Origin: Chlorogloea sp. CCALA 695
GTDB taxonomy: Bacteria > Cyanobacteriota > Cyanobacteriia > Cyanobacteriales > Chroococcidiopsidaceae
Assembly (NCBI RefSeq): GCF_003003885.1
Contig: NZ_PVWN01000037.1
Location: forward strand, 1-44,003
Direction of reading: 5' to 3'
Length of the DNA stretch: 44,003 nucleotides
Positions 15,358-23,375 of this stretch are shown here, piece by piece; within the stretch, counting starts at the first letter, position 1, and each line of letters starts with the position of its first letter. The notes beneath the pieces are model-generated. The model had not been told where the DNA came from, ran no database searches, and was given only the letters and a program-made list of their open reading frames with translations. Made by a program: the position numbers and the translations under genes.

Positions 15358-15434
15358 GAGGCGCGTTCCTTCAGGATTAACCTTACTTCCGTCTTCTCCT
15401 TAATGTAAAAAGTTTTTTAAATAGAAGATGAACG
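15358..15434 (-). ncRNA. Glutamine riboswitch (glnA RNA motif) #2
   Basis: On the minus strand, P1 is CGTTC (15434-15430) with GAACG (15368-15364). P2 is TCTTCT with AGAAGA around a long A/T-rich loop. The conserved GACGGAAGTAAGG core leads into P3 AGG/CCT, then TGAAGGAACGCGCCTC. The core, the 3' segment and the GCGCCTC tail are nearly identical to riboswitch #1. The downstream gene has its ribosome site within 45 nt; CCTC in the tail can pair with either GAGG of the site, weaker than in #1. It shares a 31-bp gap with the divergently oriented hpxO gene. Confidence 0.85.
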
Positions 15435-15465
15435 AAATATTCTGTATATTTAGGTACATTTTAGC

Positions 15466-16629
15466 ATGAAAGATTTAAAAGTTGTAATTATTGGGGCAGG
15501 AATGGGCGGTTTGACCAGTGCGATCGCGCTGCGTCAAGCGGGGTATAAAGTAGAAATCTACGAAAAAGTTAATAAAATACGTCCAGCAGGAGCGGCAATT
15601 TCGCTATGGTCAAATGGGGTCAAAGTCTTAAATAGTTTGGGTTTGAGCCAAGAAATTGCTAGTATTGGCGGGAAAATGGAGCGCACGGTATACTACAGCC
15701 ATACCGGGGAAAAGCTCACAGATTTTAGTTTACAGCCGCTAATTGATCGCGTAGGACAAAAACCGTATCCGGTAGCACGGACTGATTTACAGGAAATGCT
15801 ACTCAATACATTGGGGGCAAATAACGTTCACCTTAATGCTAAATGTATTGGAGTTGAGCAAGACTCCAATAGCGTTACAGCTGCTTTCGAGGATGGACAC
15901 AAAGCTACAGGCGATGTGCTAATCGGTGCGGATGGAACTCATTCAGTAATTCGTAGCTACGTTCTAGGTAAAGCAATCGAGCGGCGCTATGTGGGTTATG
16001 TTAACTGGAATGGATTAGTAACTGCAAGTGATGATCTAGCACCTGGTAACACTTGGGCAGTGTATGTGGGCGAACACAAACGAGCCTCTATGATGCCTGT
16101 AGGAGGCGATCGCTATTATTTTTTCTTTGATGTCCCAATGCCTAAAGGTAGCGTAAGTTCGCCAGAAACTTATAGAGAAGAATTAAGCAGCTTTTTTAAA
16201 GGATGGGCAGAACCCGTGCAAAAATTAATTCAGCGCCTCGATCCCATGAAGACTAATCGCGTGGAAATTCATGACATTGAACCATTGCAAACATTGGTAC
16301 GCGATCGCGTAGCATTATTAGGCGATGCAGCGCACGGTACAGCACCAGACTTGGGACAAGGTGGCTGTCAGGCGATGGAGGATGTTTTAGTATTGACAAA
16401 TTACTTACAAACTACAAATCTTAGCGTCGCCGATGCTTTAAAACGTTACGAAACCGCCCGAAAAGATCGTGTTGCAGACATTATTACTAGAGCTAGGAAG
16501 CGATCAGATATGACTCATGGCAAAGCACCAGAAGTTACTCAACAGTGGTACGAAGCCCTAAAACACGAGGATGGGACAGATATTATGGATGCGATTTCTA
16601 AAACAATTCTAGCCGGACCATTAAACTAA
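15466..16629 (+). CDS. hpxO: FAD-dependent urate hydroxylase
   Basis: 387 residues, a flavoprotein monooxygenase converting urate to 5-hydroxyisourate with NADH and O2. It replaces cofactor-free uricase. FAD-binding GAGMGG is at 10-15, and the second FAD motif is GDAAHGTAPDLGQGG near 280. The sequence tracks Klebsiella HpxO closely: RPAGAAISLWSNGVK, YVGYVNWNGLV, YYFFFDVPMPKG and DIEPLQTLVRDRVALLGDA. Arg206 in HKRASMMPV matches HpxO Arg204, which is needed for urate hydroxylation. The start is fixed by the nucleotide-binding motif. A CTGTATAT half-site lies just upstream. The HIU hydrolase gene follows after 3 bp. Confidence 0.95.
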   Translation: MKDLKVVIIGAGMGGLTSAIALRQAGYKVEIYEKVNKIRPAGAAISLWSNGVKVLNSLGLSQEIASIGGKMERTVYYSHTGEKLTDFSLQPLIDRVGQKPYPVARTDLQEMLLNTLGANNVHLNAKCIGVEQDSNSVTAAFEDGHKATGDVLIGADGTHSVIRSYVLGKAIERRYVGYVNWNGLVTASDDLAPGNTWAVYVGEHKRASMMPVGGDRYYFFFDVPMPKGSVSSPETYREELSSFFKGWAEPVQKLIQRLDPMKTNRVEIHDIEPLQTLVRDRVALLGDAAHGTAPDLGQGGCQAMEDVLVLTNYLQTTNLSVADALKRYETARKDRVADIITRARKRSDMTHGKAPEVTQQWYEALKHEDGTDIMDAISKTILAGPLN

Positions 16630-16632
16630 ATA

Positions 16633-16986
16633 ATGGGAAAACTTACTACGCACGTTTTAGATACGGCGCACGGGTGTCCAGCAAAAGGCATCCGTTTAGA
16701 ATTGTGGGGATTGAGTGAATCGGGTCAAAAAACTTTGCACAAAACGACCATAACTAATGCTGACGGACGTACAGACAACCCTTTGCTAACAGAAGATTTA
16801 GTGATTGGGATATACGAATTAGTCTTTATAGTTGGCGATTACTTTGCGTCTTATCCAGAGATACTACCTAATCCGCCATTTCTCAATCGCGTACCTATTC
16901 AATTTGGCATTGCAGACACTACCGCTCACTATCACGTACCTTTATTAGTTTCGCCTTGGTCATACAGCACTTACCGAGGAAGTTGA
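16633..16986 (+). CDS. 5-hydroxyisourate hydrolase (transthyretin-like)
   Basis: 117 residues with every hallmark of HIU hydrolase: [14 protein letters not shown] at the N terminus (His7), Arg46 in DGRTDNPLL, His101 in [18 protein letters not shown], and the C-terminal YRGS tetrapeptide. It hydrolyses unstable 5-hydroxyisourate to OHCU. It is 3 bp downstream of hpxO, ensuring co-production with its substrate source. No periplasmic signal is present, so the step is cytoplasmic. Confidence 0.96.
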   Translation: MGKLTTHVLDTAHGCPAKGIRLELWGLSESGQKTLHKTTITNADGRTDNPLLTEDLVIGIYELVFIVGDYFASYPEILPNPPFLNRVPIQFGIADTTAHYHVPLLVSPWSYSTYRGS

Positions 16987-17105
16987 TTAAATGTATGAAT
17001 TTAGCAACGAGACATTGCAATACAACGTCTCTAGCGTTGGTTTTGAAGTCACAAATTTATCGTTTTCACGCCTTGAATTGGGTGATGCCAGATTTTTTGC
17101 TAAAT

Positions 17106-18128
17106 TTAGCAATTATTACTTTTAGTTTGTTCTACTTCGCCATGTGCTTTTAGTAAAGCCGCCAGCTTTTTCCGCATAACTATTCCTGGTTTATCTGTAA
17201 ACATATGCTGCTCTTGACTCACGCTTAGAGGTACATCATAATCGGTTGTCTCTAATATATGCTTGTCTTCCAAGGTTACGGCACGGTCGAAAGCAACTAC
17301 ATCGCTGCTTTTTGTATCTGCCTCGGTATCGTTGCGGACGCAAAACTGTACCATTTGGGAAGTTGAATCATTAATTGGTGTCATTGTATTAATAATGATG
17401 TGAGTCAATCCGTTTGGGTAAGTAATTTGCAGCTTGACAGTAAAAGGCATAAACCAAGTCATGTCTAGGGTACGGAAGGTTTGTTTCGCTTCCATTTTCA
17501 AATTCTGTTGTTGTAATTCTGGGTTTACAACCCCCAAAACACCATGTACGTGCAATCCCCATTCTGTTTCTGTAAGTTTCATCAATTCAGGAATGGGATG
17601 TTCTTCGCTGCCGAAAGTAGTAGTGTGTACAAAAGTAGGATGAGCTAAATCAAATTCATTTTCCATTACCCTCAATGCTGCACATTTCCAAGGTTCATAA
17701 AATTCATGCAGCAACCGATAATCTGGCTTTGTAGCTTCGTCAATCTCTGGAATATCAATTAGTGGCTCTCCCAAACACACCCATACATAGCCGTAACGCT
17801 CCGTGCATCGATAGGATTGTACTTTATAGCTGGCAGAAATTACCTCGTCTTTTTTCAATTGTGGTACGCATACACACGCGCCTTCACTATCAAATTGCCA
17901 GCCATGATAAGCACAACAAATATTGCCATCTACCACTTTGCCAATACTTAGTTGCGCCGAACGATGACAGCATCGGTCTTGAACGGCGGCAGGTTTCCCG
18001 GCTGCATTTAACCAAATAACTATTTTCTCACCCAGTAGCTCAAAAGGCTTAGGACTGCTTGAAAGTTCTGTAGTTGGAATTGCTGGATACCAAAACTTTC
18101 GGAGTACAGGTTGTTTTGTAACTAACAT
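17106..18128 (-). CDS. Rieske-type non-heme iron oxygenase
   Basis: 340 residues. The Rieske [2Fe-2S] site has CCHRSAQLSIG then CAYHGW (Cys-x-His, Cys-x2-His). The mononuclear iron triad lies in NEFDLAHPTFVHTTTFG. The C terminus is a PaO/vanillate-type catalytic domain. In Klebsiella the hpx cluster encodes a Rieske protein, HpxD, proposed to oxidise hypoxanthine/xanthine, so a purine-ring oxidation is plausible here. No ferredoxin reductase gene accompanies it; a host reductase or photosynthetic ferredoxin would have to donate electrons. It converges on the hpxO unit and shares a divergent promoter region carrying GntR motifs with the OHCU decarboxylase gene. A chlorophyll-catabolic type role is a less likely alternative. 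Confidence 0.88.
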   Translation of the reverse strand: MLVTKQPVLRKFWYPAIPTTELSSSPKPFELLGEKIVIWLNAAGKPAAVQDRCCHRSAQLSIGKVVDGNICCAYHGWQFDSEGACVCVPQLKKDEVISASYKVQSYRCTERYGYVWVCLGEPLIDIPEIDEATKPDYRLLHEFYEPWKCAALRVMENEFDLAHPTFVHTTTFGSEEHPIPELMKLTETEWGLHVHGVLGVVNPELQQQNLKMEAKQTFRTLDMTWFMPFTVKLQITYPNGLTHIIINTMTPINDSTSQMVQFCVRNDTEADTKSSDVVAFDRAVTLEDKHILETTDYDVPLSVSQEQHMFTDKPGIVMRKKLAALLKAHGEVEQTKSNNC

Positions 18129-18220
18129 AATAATTAAGGAAGCCGGGATTTGCTCAGGTTTGATTTTAGTTGGTTAACTAATTGCATACTGCCCACATTA
18201 ATCAACATTTTCACTTTTTA

Positions 18221-18257
18221 TTCTGTATCTGAAATCACAGATTTTGTATACAGTATT
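18221..18257. promoter_or_regulatory. Putative GntR operators in the Rieske/OHCU decarboxylase divergent promoter
   Basis: TTCTGTATCT (18221-18230) is followed by TTTTGTATACAGTATTC (18242-18258), whose reverse complement, GAATACTGTATACAAAA, matches the sites at 2095 and 8622 nearly base for base. As at 2095-2133, a full palindrome is paired with a CTGTATCT half-site. It is well placed to control both divergent genes. Confidence 0.6.
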
Positions 18258-18326
18258 CAAGAGAGGATAAAAGTGTTGCAAAATATAAATGCGATCGCCC
18301 TAAAAATTTAAACTTCAACAGTAACT

Positions 18327-18824
18327 ATGTTTAAGTCCATCACTCAGTTAAACCAAATGAGTCAAGAGGAATTTGTCAATGTTTTGGGGACGGTATTTGA
18401 ACATACACCACAAATTGCTCAAAAAGCTTGGAATTATCGCCCGTTTGTAGATGCAACTCAATTACACCAAAAAATGGTCGATGTAGTCAGCGTAATGAGC
18501 ATTGATGAGCAACTAGCTTTAATTCGAGTGCATCCTGACCTAGGTAGTAAGGCTTTAATGGCAGAAAATTCCGTCGAAGAACAAACTGGACTTGGTTTAG
18601 ACAGATTAACTGCTCAAGAGTACGATTACTTTCAATTGCTCAATCAGGCATACAAGGACAAATTTGGCTTTCCATTTATAATTGCTGTTAAAAATCACAC
18701 CAAAGACAGTGTTTTAGATGAGTTTGAGCGCCGTTTGAAAAATACTGTAGAAGTAGAAATAGCTAGTGCGATCGCCCAAATAAACAAAATTGCTTGGTTT
18801 CGCACTCTAAATTTAGTCGAGTAA
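18327..18824 (+). CDS. OHCU decarboxylase
   Basis: 165 residues of the 2-oxo-4-hydroxy-4-carboxy-5-ureidoimidazoline decarboxylase family. Catalytic His69 is in RVHPDLGSK; the conserved SVEEQTGLGL and FGFPFIIAV follow. It converts OHCU to S-allantoin. The allantoinase gene starts 10 bp after its stop. With HIUase it ensures stereospecific, rapid turnover of unstable intermediates. Confidence 0.95.
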   Translation: MFKSITQLNQMSQEEFVNVLGTVFEHTPQIAQKAWNYRPFVDATQLHQKMVDVVSVMSIDEQLALIRVHPDLGSKALMAENSVEEQTGLGLDRLTAQEYDYFQLLNQAYKDKFGFPFIIAVKNHTKDSVLDEFERRLKNTVEVEIASAIAQINKIAWFRTLNLVE

Positions 18825-18834
18825 GAGATCAAAA

Positions 18835-19740
18835 ATGTCAAAATCTTATCCACGAGACATGATTGGCTACGGACGCAACTCGCCCGATCCAAAATGGCCA
18901 GATCGAGCAAAGATTGCCGTGCAGTTTGTGATTAATTATGAAGAAGGTGGCGAAACTTGTATTCTTCATGGGGATAGCACTTCCGAAACATTTTTATCGG
19001 AAATTGTAGGCGCAGAACCACTAATCGGATTGCGACATATAAATATGGAATCGGTTTATGAGTACGGCAGTAGAGCAGGCTTTTGGCGACTGCACCGCTT
19101 ATTTACTGAGCGCACTATACCTGTTACCGTTTATGGCATAGCGATGGCGTTAGAGCGCAACCCAGAAGTTGTAGCAGCAATGATTGCAGCCGATTGGGAA
19201 ATTGCAAGTCATGGCTATCGGTGGATTGACTATAAATACTTTGGCGAGGATATGGAGCGGGAACATTTGCTTAAAGCGATCGCCATTCACACTGCTATTA
19301 CAGGTAGCCGCCCGCTCGGCTGGTACACTGGGCGCAACAGTCCCAATACTCGACGTTTGGTAGTAGAAGCGGGTGGGTTTCTTTATGACTCAGATAGCTA
19401 CGCTGATGACTTACCTTACTGGGTGCATGACTATGACAAACCTCATTTAGTTATTCCCTACACTCTTGATAACAACGATATGCGCTTTGCTACCACCCAA
19501 GGTTTCAATTGCGGCGATCAGTTTTTTGCTTATCTGCGCGATGCCTTTGATGTGTTGTACGCGGAGGGCGAAACTGCCCCAAAAATGATGAGTATAGGGC
19601 TGCATTGCCGCCTCATTGGTAGACCAGGACGATTTGCTTCTCTAGCTCGTTTTCTCGACTATATCCAAGGACGCGATTGCGTTTGGCTTTGCCGCCGCAT
19701 CGATATTGCTCGTCACTGGCATCAGCATCACAAACCTTAA
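18835..19740 (+). CDS. puuE: Allantoinase, PuuE type (polysaccharide-deacetylase fold)
   Basis: 301 residues with PRDMIGYGRNSPDPKWPDRA, VQFVINYEEGGE, SEIVGAEPL and ASHGYRWIDYKY. These are diagnostic of PuuE, the allantoinase of the carbohydrate-esterase 4/NodB superfamily, unrelated to amidohydrolase-type AllB. It opens the allantoin ring to allantoate. The length is typical. It is cotranscribed with the OHCU decarboxylase gene (AGAG before the ATG) and followed immediately by a hairpin (19742-19761). Racemase HpxA in the left arm would supply the usable enantiomer. Confidence 0.95.
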   Translation: MSKSYPRDMIGYGRNSPDPKWPDRAKIAVQFVINYEEGGETCILHGDSTSETFLSEIVGAEPLIGLRHINMESVYEYGSRAGFWRLHRLFTERTIPVTVYGIAMALERNPEVVAAMIAADWEIASHGYRWIDYKYFGEDMEREHLLKAIAIHTAITGSRPLGWYTGRNSPNTRRLVVEAGGFLYDSDSYADDLPYWVHDYDKPHLVIPYTLDNNDMRFATTQGFNCGDQFFAYLRDAFDVLYAEGETAPKMMSIGLHCRLIGRPGRFASLARFLDYIQGRDCVWLCRRIDIARHWHQHHKP

Positions 19741-19741
19741 C

Positions 19742-19761
19742 AAAGTTAATGAATTAACTTT
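19742..19761 (+). terminator. Hairpin after puuE
   Basis: AAAGTTAAT (19742-19750) and ATTAACTTT (19753-19761) form a perfect inverted repeat directly after the allantoinase stop. It is A/T-rich with a tiny loop and short T tract, so it is a weak terminator or mRNA-end stabiliser. Confidence 0.5.
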
Positions 19762-19838
19762 ATTAGACTCAAAGCTAGAGAAATAAACGGTAGTCCTGAA
19801 TAGGTAAGGATATAGTTTAGAGAATTCTAAAAAGAACT

Positions 19839-20160
19839 ATGTTAGAAAACATCATCTTCTGTCCGCGCTGTGATGCTAATAGAGTAGTTAAAAACGGCTT
19901 TATTCACAATGGCAACCAAAATTTTAAGTGCAAGTAGTGTGATAGTTACTTTGTTCGTAATCCTCAAAATAAGATAATTGGAGAGGAGACTAAAGAATTA
20001 ATAAATAAGTTGTTATCAGAGAAACTACCTCTGGCAGGCATCGCTAGAATTACTGGTGTGTCAAATGCGATGGTTACAAACCTACTTTAATAAGTTGTAT
20101 ACATCGGTCTGCCAACAAGTCGGGGCTTGGTCAAAAAAAAGGGACGACTAATTATTTTGA
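19839..20160 (+). pseudogene. IS1-family transposase remnant
   Basis: Starts like IS1 InsA: CPRC, VVKNGFIHNGNQNFKC, then an in-frame stop where a Lys/Asp-Cys is expected, then YFVRNPQNKIIGEETKELIN and LAGIARITGVS. After a frame change near 20070 it continues RWLQTYFNKLYTSV. The catalytic InsB part is not recognisable. It is inactive, and sits between puuE and the urate permease promoter. Confidence 0.8.
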
Positions 20161-20271
20161 CAGTTTGAGAAGAGGCACAGATGGGACAAGCAGGCATGAT
20201 CGGAAACAATCAGCAAGAAACTTTACTTTTTTATCATTACATCTTTAGCACTACCAAGTCGAGTTAGTTAT

Positions 20272-20314
20272 GTAATTTGAGATACATCTTAGTGCCATAA
20301 CTCTCGCTTACAGT
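20272..20314 (+). promoter_or_regulatory. NtcA-activated promoter of the urate/xanthine permease
   Basis: GTA-N8-TAC is at 20272-20285 (GTAATTTGAGATAC). A TAN3T -10 (TACAGT, 20309-20314) starts 23 nt after the box, the canonical class-II NtcA spacing. The expected transcript start is near 20320, upstream of either candidate start codon. This predicts induction under nitrogen limitation. Confidence 0.65.
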
Positions 20315-20372
20315 ACGGTGATCCAGCTTTAAAGAAAGCGTGCAAGGAAGTTTGGGAGACAAGCGCAAAAAT

Positions 20373-21833
20373 ATGACACAGCGAAAACAGATTAATATTT
20401 CCCAGGAATCTGGCTTACCTGAAGCCCAAGGTTTTCCAGAGATATCGGCAACAGGTTCAGAACTGATCTATGGACTATACGACAGACCGCCAGTAGTTGA
20501 GTCGATTTTTGTTGCTATACAGCACGTCTTAGCGGCGTTTGTCGGAATTGTAACACCACCCTTGATTATCAGCAACAGCATAGGACTCGATCCTGCTAAT
20601 ACCAGCTTTATTATCAGTACGTCGCTGTTTGCCTCTGGCATCTGCACCTTTATTCAGTGCAAAACCTTTGGTCCTATAGGGTCGGGTTTGCTCAGCTTGC
20701 AGGGTACTAGCTTTGCCTTTCTCGGTGCTATTTTGGGAGTGGCAGGCACGGCTATTCAAGCCGGAAGGACACCAGAACAGGCACTAGCACTGATCTTCGG
20801 TGTTTGCTTCTTTGGTGCGTTCGCCAATGTAATCTTAAGTCGCTTTTTGCACCTGCTCAACAAAATTGTCACGCCGATCGTGTCGGGAACCCTAGTGATG
20901 CTAATTGGGTTGAGTCTGCTCAAAACAGGTATTACAAGTATGGCGGGCGGTACGGTGGCATTGCAAAATAATACGTTTGCGAATGCTCAGAACCTGGCAC
21001 TGGGTGGTAGCGTATTTTTGATTGTAATCGTTTTGACGCTTGCTAAAAATCAATATATCAGGATGGGAGCGATCGCCATTGGCTTGCTCGCTGGCTATAT
21101 TGTTTCCGCATTTATGGGCATGGTCAATTTTAATATTCTCAGCAATCTTCCCTTAATTAGCGTGCCTGTTCCGTTCCGCTACGGCATGAGTTTCGAGTTC
21201 AGCGCCCTAATTCCATTTTTGATTCTCTATCCGCTAACTGCCATTGAATCTGTGGGTGATATGACCGCTACTTCCGTTGTCTCCAGAGAACCTATTAAAG
21301 GTTCCGTATACATCCGCCGGATTAAAGCTGGCGTGCTGGCAGATGGTCTAAATTCCTCCTTAGCAGCATTGCTCAATACCTTTCCCATTACTACCTTTAG
21401 CCAAAACACAGGTGTCATCCAAATGACTGGTGTGGGCAGTTGTTACGTTGGATTTTTTGTTGCTGGTATTTTGGCACTATTAGGACTGTTGCCCATCGTC
21501 AGTGGGGCTTTCCAGTCCATTCCCCAACCCGTCTTAGGTGGAGCAACTACGGTTATGTTTGGCTCGATTGCTGTTGCTGGAGTCAAGATTATTGCATCAG
21601 AAAATTTAGATCGTCGTGCCACGATTATCATTGCAGTTTCGTTAGCGTTGGGATTGGGTGTAGTGTTCGTACCAGAGTTGTTTACAAATCAGCCCCCTAT
21701 TATCAAGAATATGTTTGCCTCGGCTACTTCGACAGGTGGTTTAACAGCTATTCTTCTCAGTTGGCTGTTACCTCAAAATCCAACATCAGCAGATACGGTA
21801 GTTTCAGAGGATGGGGAGATTGCAGACATATAG
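20373..21833 (+). CDS. Nucleobase:cation symporter-2 (NCS2) urate/xanthine permease
   Basis: About 486 residues from ATG 20373; an in-frame GTG at 20340 would add 11 residues and neither has a strong ribosome site. It has roughly 12-14 hydrophobic segments. Family marks are the QH pair in VAIQHVLAAFVG, the ESVGDMTATS helix with the binding-site Glu, and FPITTFSQNTGVIQMTGV, the NCS2 signature. The overall pattern fits the urate/xanthine branch (UacT/XanQ/PbuX) rather than the uracil branch. It imports urate or xanthine for the HpxO pathway. It has its own NtcA-type promoter and is preceded by an IS1 remnant. Confidence 0.92.
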   Translation: MTQRKQINISQESGLPEAQGFPEISATGSELIYGLYDRPPVVESIFVAIQHVLAAFVGIVTPPLIISNSIGLDPANTSFIISTSLFASGICTFIQCKTFGPIGSGLLSLQGTSFAFLGAILGVAGTAIQAGRTPEQALALIFGVCFFGAFANVILSRFLHLLNKIVTPIVSGTLVMLIGLSLLKTGITSMAGGTVALQNNTFANAQNLALGGSVFLIVIVLTLAKNQYIRMGAIAIGLLAGYIVSAFMGMVNFNILSNLPLISVPVPFRYGMSFEFSALIPFLILYPLTAIESVGDMTATSVVSREPIKGSVYIRRIKAGVLADGLNSSLAALLNTFPITTFSQNTGVIQMTGVGSCYVGFFVAGILALLGLLPIVSGAFQSIPQPVLGGATTVMFGSIAVAGVKIIASENLDRRATIIIAVSLALGLGVVFVPELFTNQPPIIKNMFASATSTGGLTAILLSWLLPQNPTSADTVVSEDGEIADI

Positions 21834-22191
21834 AAGTGTTTCAATGTTGGTTTGAGGGAAAAGTTAGTTCCAATAATAGGGGGCAGTGCTAAAGAGCGCA
21901 AGTCAAAATTAAACTCGAAATCTTCAACAAAATGGTACTGCTTTTACCAGAGGCAAAACTAGCGAGTCTGTCATAGGGAGCAATCCAGGTCGAAATCTTT
22001 GCTGGGTAAGCATTTCAAAAAGCAAAAATTAGCGTTCGCCCTTTGGTTGAATATTGCAGATTCTGGCTAGTCCCTACAAAATCAGACACTTGAGCGGATT
22101 TTTTAGCAGCCGCAACTTTGTATTTTCCTGCTAGTATCTTTTCCAAAGGCGATAGAAACTCAGTGTTTTTAACAAAGGCGAGCCAATAATT
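21834..22191. other. Intergenic region before the BMP-type ABC operon
   Basis: 358 bp without a recognisable gene. On the minus strand one frame reads open from about 22191 to 21892 except for a single stop near 22015; I do not recognise the product, and it may be a decayed gene. No perfect NtcA box or GntR palindrome is seen. Confidence 0.4.
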
Positions 22192-23373
22192 ATGAGCGAT
22201 AGCAATTTTCTATACATACGCCGCCGTCAATTTATCCGAGGTATTTTAGCTACTACGGCTTTTGCAACTACAACAAAATTCGGTACTGGTTGCAGTGCCG
22301 GAAAACAAACTCAAGCGACTTCAACAGGCGCAAGTTCGCCCGTTGTTATGGGATTTATCTATGTTGGACCTAAAGATGACTATGGATACAATCAAGCTCA
22401 CGCCCAAGGAAAAGCCGGAGTTTCCAAACTAGAATGGGTGAAATCTGTAGAAGAAGCGAATGTTACAGAAAATACTTCCGTAGAAGAAACAATGCGGAAT
22501 ATGATCGAGCAAGACGGAGTAACTGTTTTGTTTCCGACATCTTTTGGTTATTTTGACCCCCACATTCTCAAAATTGCCAAAGAGTACCCAGAAGTACAAT
22601 TTTTACACTGTGGTGGACGTTATGAAGAAGGGAAGCATCCCAACAATGTTGGTAGTTACTTTGGCTATATTGATGATGCTCAATACATAGCAGGTATTGT
22701 TGCTGCTCATACATCCAATAGTAGCAAATTGGGATTTATTGCTGCCAAACCCGTCGCCCAAGTTTTGCGTAACATCAATAGTTTTGCTCTAGGTGCGCGC
22801 AGTGTCAAACCGAACGTCACAACCCAAGTAATTTTTACCGGAGATTGGTCAATACCTGTTAAAGAAGCAGAAGCAGCTAATAGTATGGCAGATCAGGGCA
22901 TAGATGTTGTTACCTGTCACGTAGATAGCCCTAAAGTTGTAATGGAAACGGCAGAAAAAAGAGGAATTTTCTCTAGTGGCTATCATGCAAATCAACTTGC
23001 CCTAGCACCAAAAGGTTATTTAACAGGGGCGGAATGGGACTGGACAAATATATATTCTAGATACGCTGATATGATTCGCAGTGGTAAAACGCTGATGAAT
23101 GGAGGGATTCCGCATATAGTACGTGGCGGTTTAAAAGACGGCTTTTTGAAATTATCAGACTATGGTACTGCTGTTAGTGCCGCCGCCAAAAAAGATGCGG
23201 ATGCGGCTAAAGCAAAGTTTCTTGATGGCAGCATGGTGATTTACAAAGGAGAAGTTAAAGACAATACAGGCAAAGTGGTAATCCCCGCAGGTAAAGAACG
23301 CAAACAGCAAGATGCGGAATTAGAAAAAATGAATTGGTTAGCCGCAGGCGTTATTGGCAATGTCCAAGGTTAA
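22192..23373 (+). CDS. BMP-family ABC transporter substrate-binding lipoprotein
   Basis: 393 residues. The N terminus has an Arg-rich Tat-like region (RRRQFIRGILATTAFATTT) and a lipobox ending TGC near residue 34. The mature part is a basic membrane protein/PnrA-type nucleoside-binding fold: FIYVGPKDDYGYNQAHAQG, HCGGRYEEGKHPNNVG, YIDDAQYIAGIVAAHTS and GFIAAKPV. First gene of a long plus-strand operon running to about 30957. BMP transporters classically carry nucleosides, but homologues in clusters with cysteine hydrolases and amidases are thought to carry small nitrogen compounds. Substrate not determinable. Confidence 0.9.
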   Translation: MSDSNFLYIRRRQFIRGILATTAFATTTKFGTGCSAGKQTQATSTGASSPVVMGFIYVGPKDDYGYNQAHAQGKAGVSKLEWVKSVEEANVTENTSVEETMRNMIEQDGVTVLFPTSFGYFDPHILKIAKEYPEVQFLHCGGRYEEGKHPNNVGSYFGYIDDAQYIAGIVAAHTSNSSKLGFIAAKPVAQVLRNINSFALGARSVKPNVTTQVIFTGDWSIPVKEAEAANSMADQGIDVVTCHVDSPKVVMETAEKRGIFSSGYHANQLALAPKGYLTGAEWDWTNIYSRYADMIRSGKTLMNGGIPHIVRGGLKDGFLKLSDYGTAVSAAAKKDADAAKAKFLDGSMVIYKGEVKDNTGKVVIPAGKERKQQDAELEKMNWLAAGVIGNVQG

Positions 23374-23375
23374 AC

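Noticed and set aside
15444-15457. GTA-N8-TAC (NtcA-like) just before hpxO
   Set aside because: It ends 8 bp before the start codon, leaving no room for a -10 on the plus strand, and on the minus strand the riboswitch begins before a properly spaced -10. More likely a GntR-like half-site or chance.
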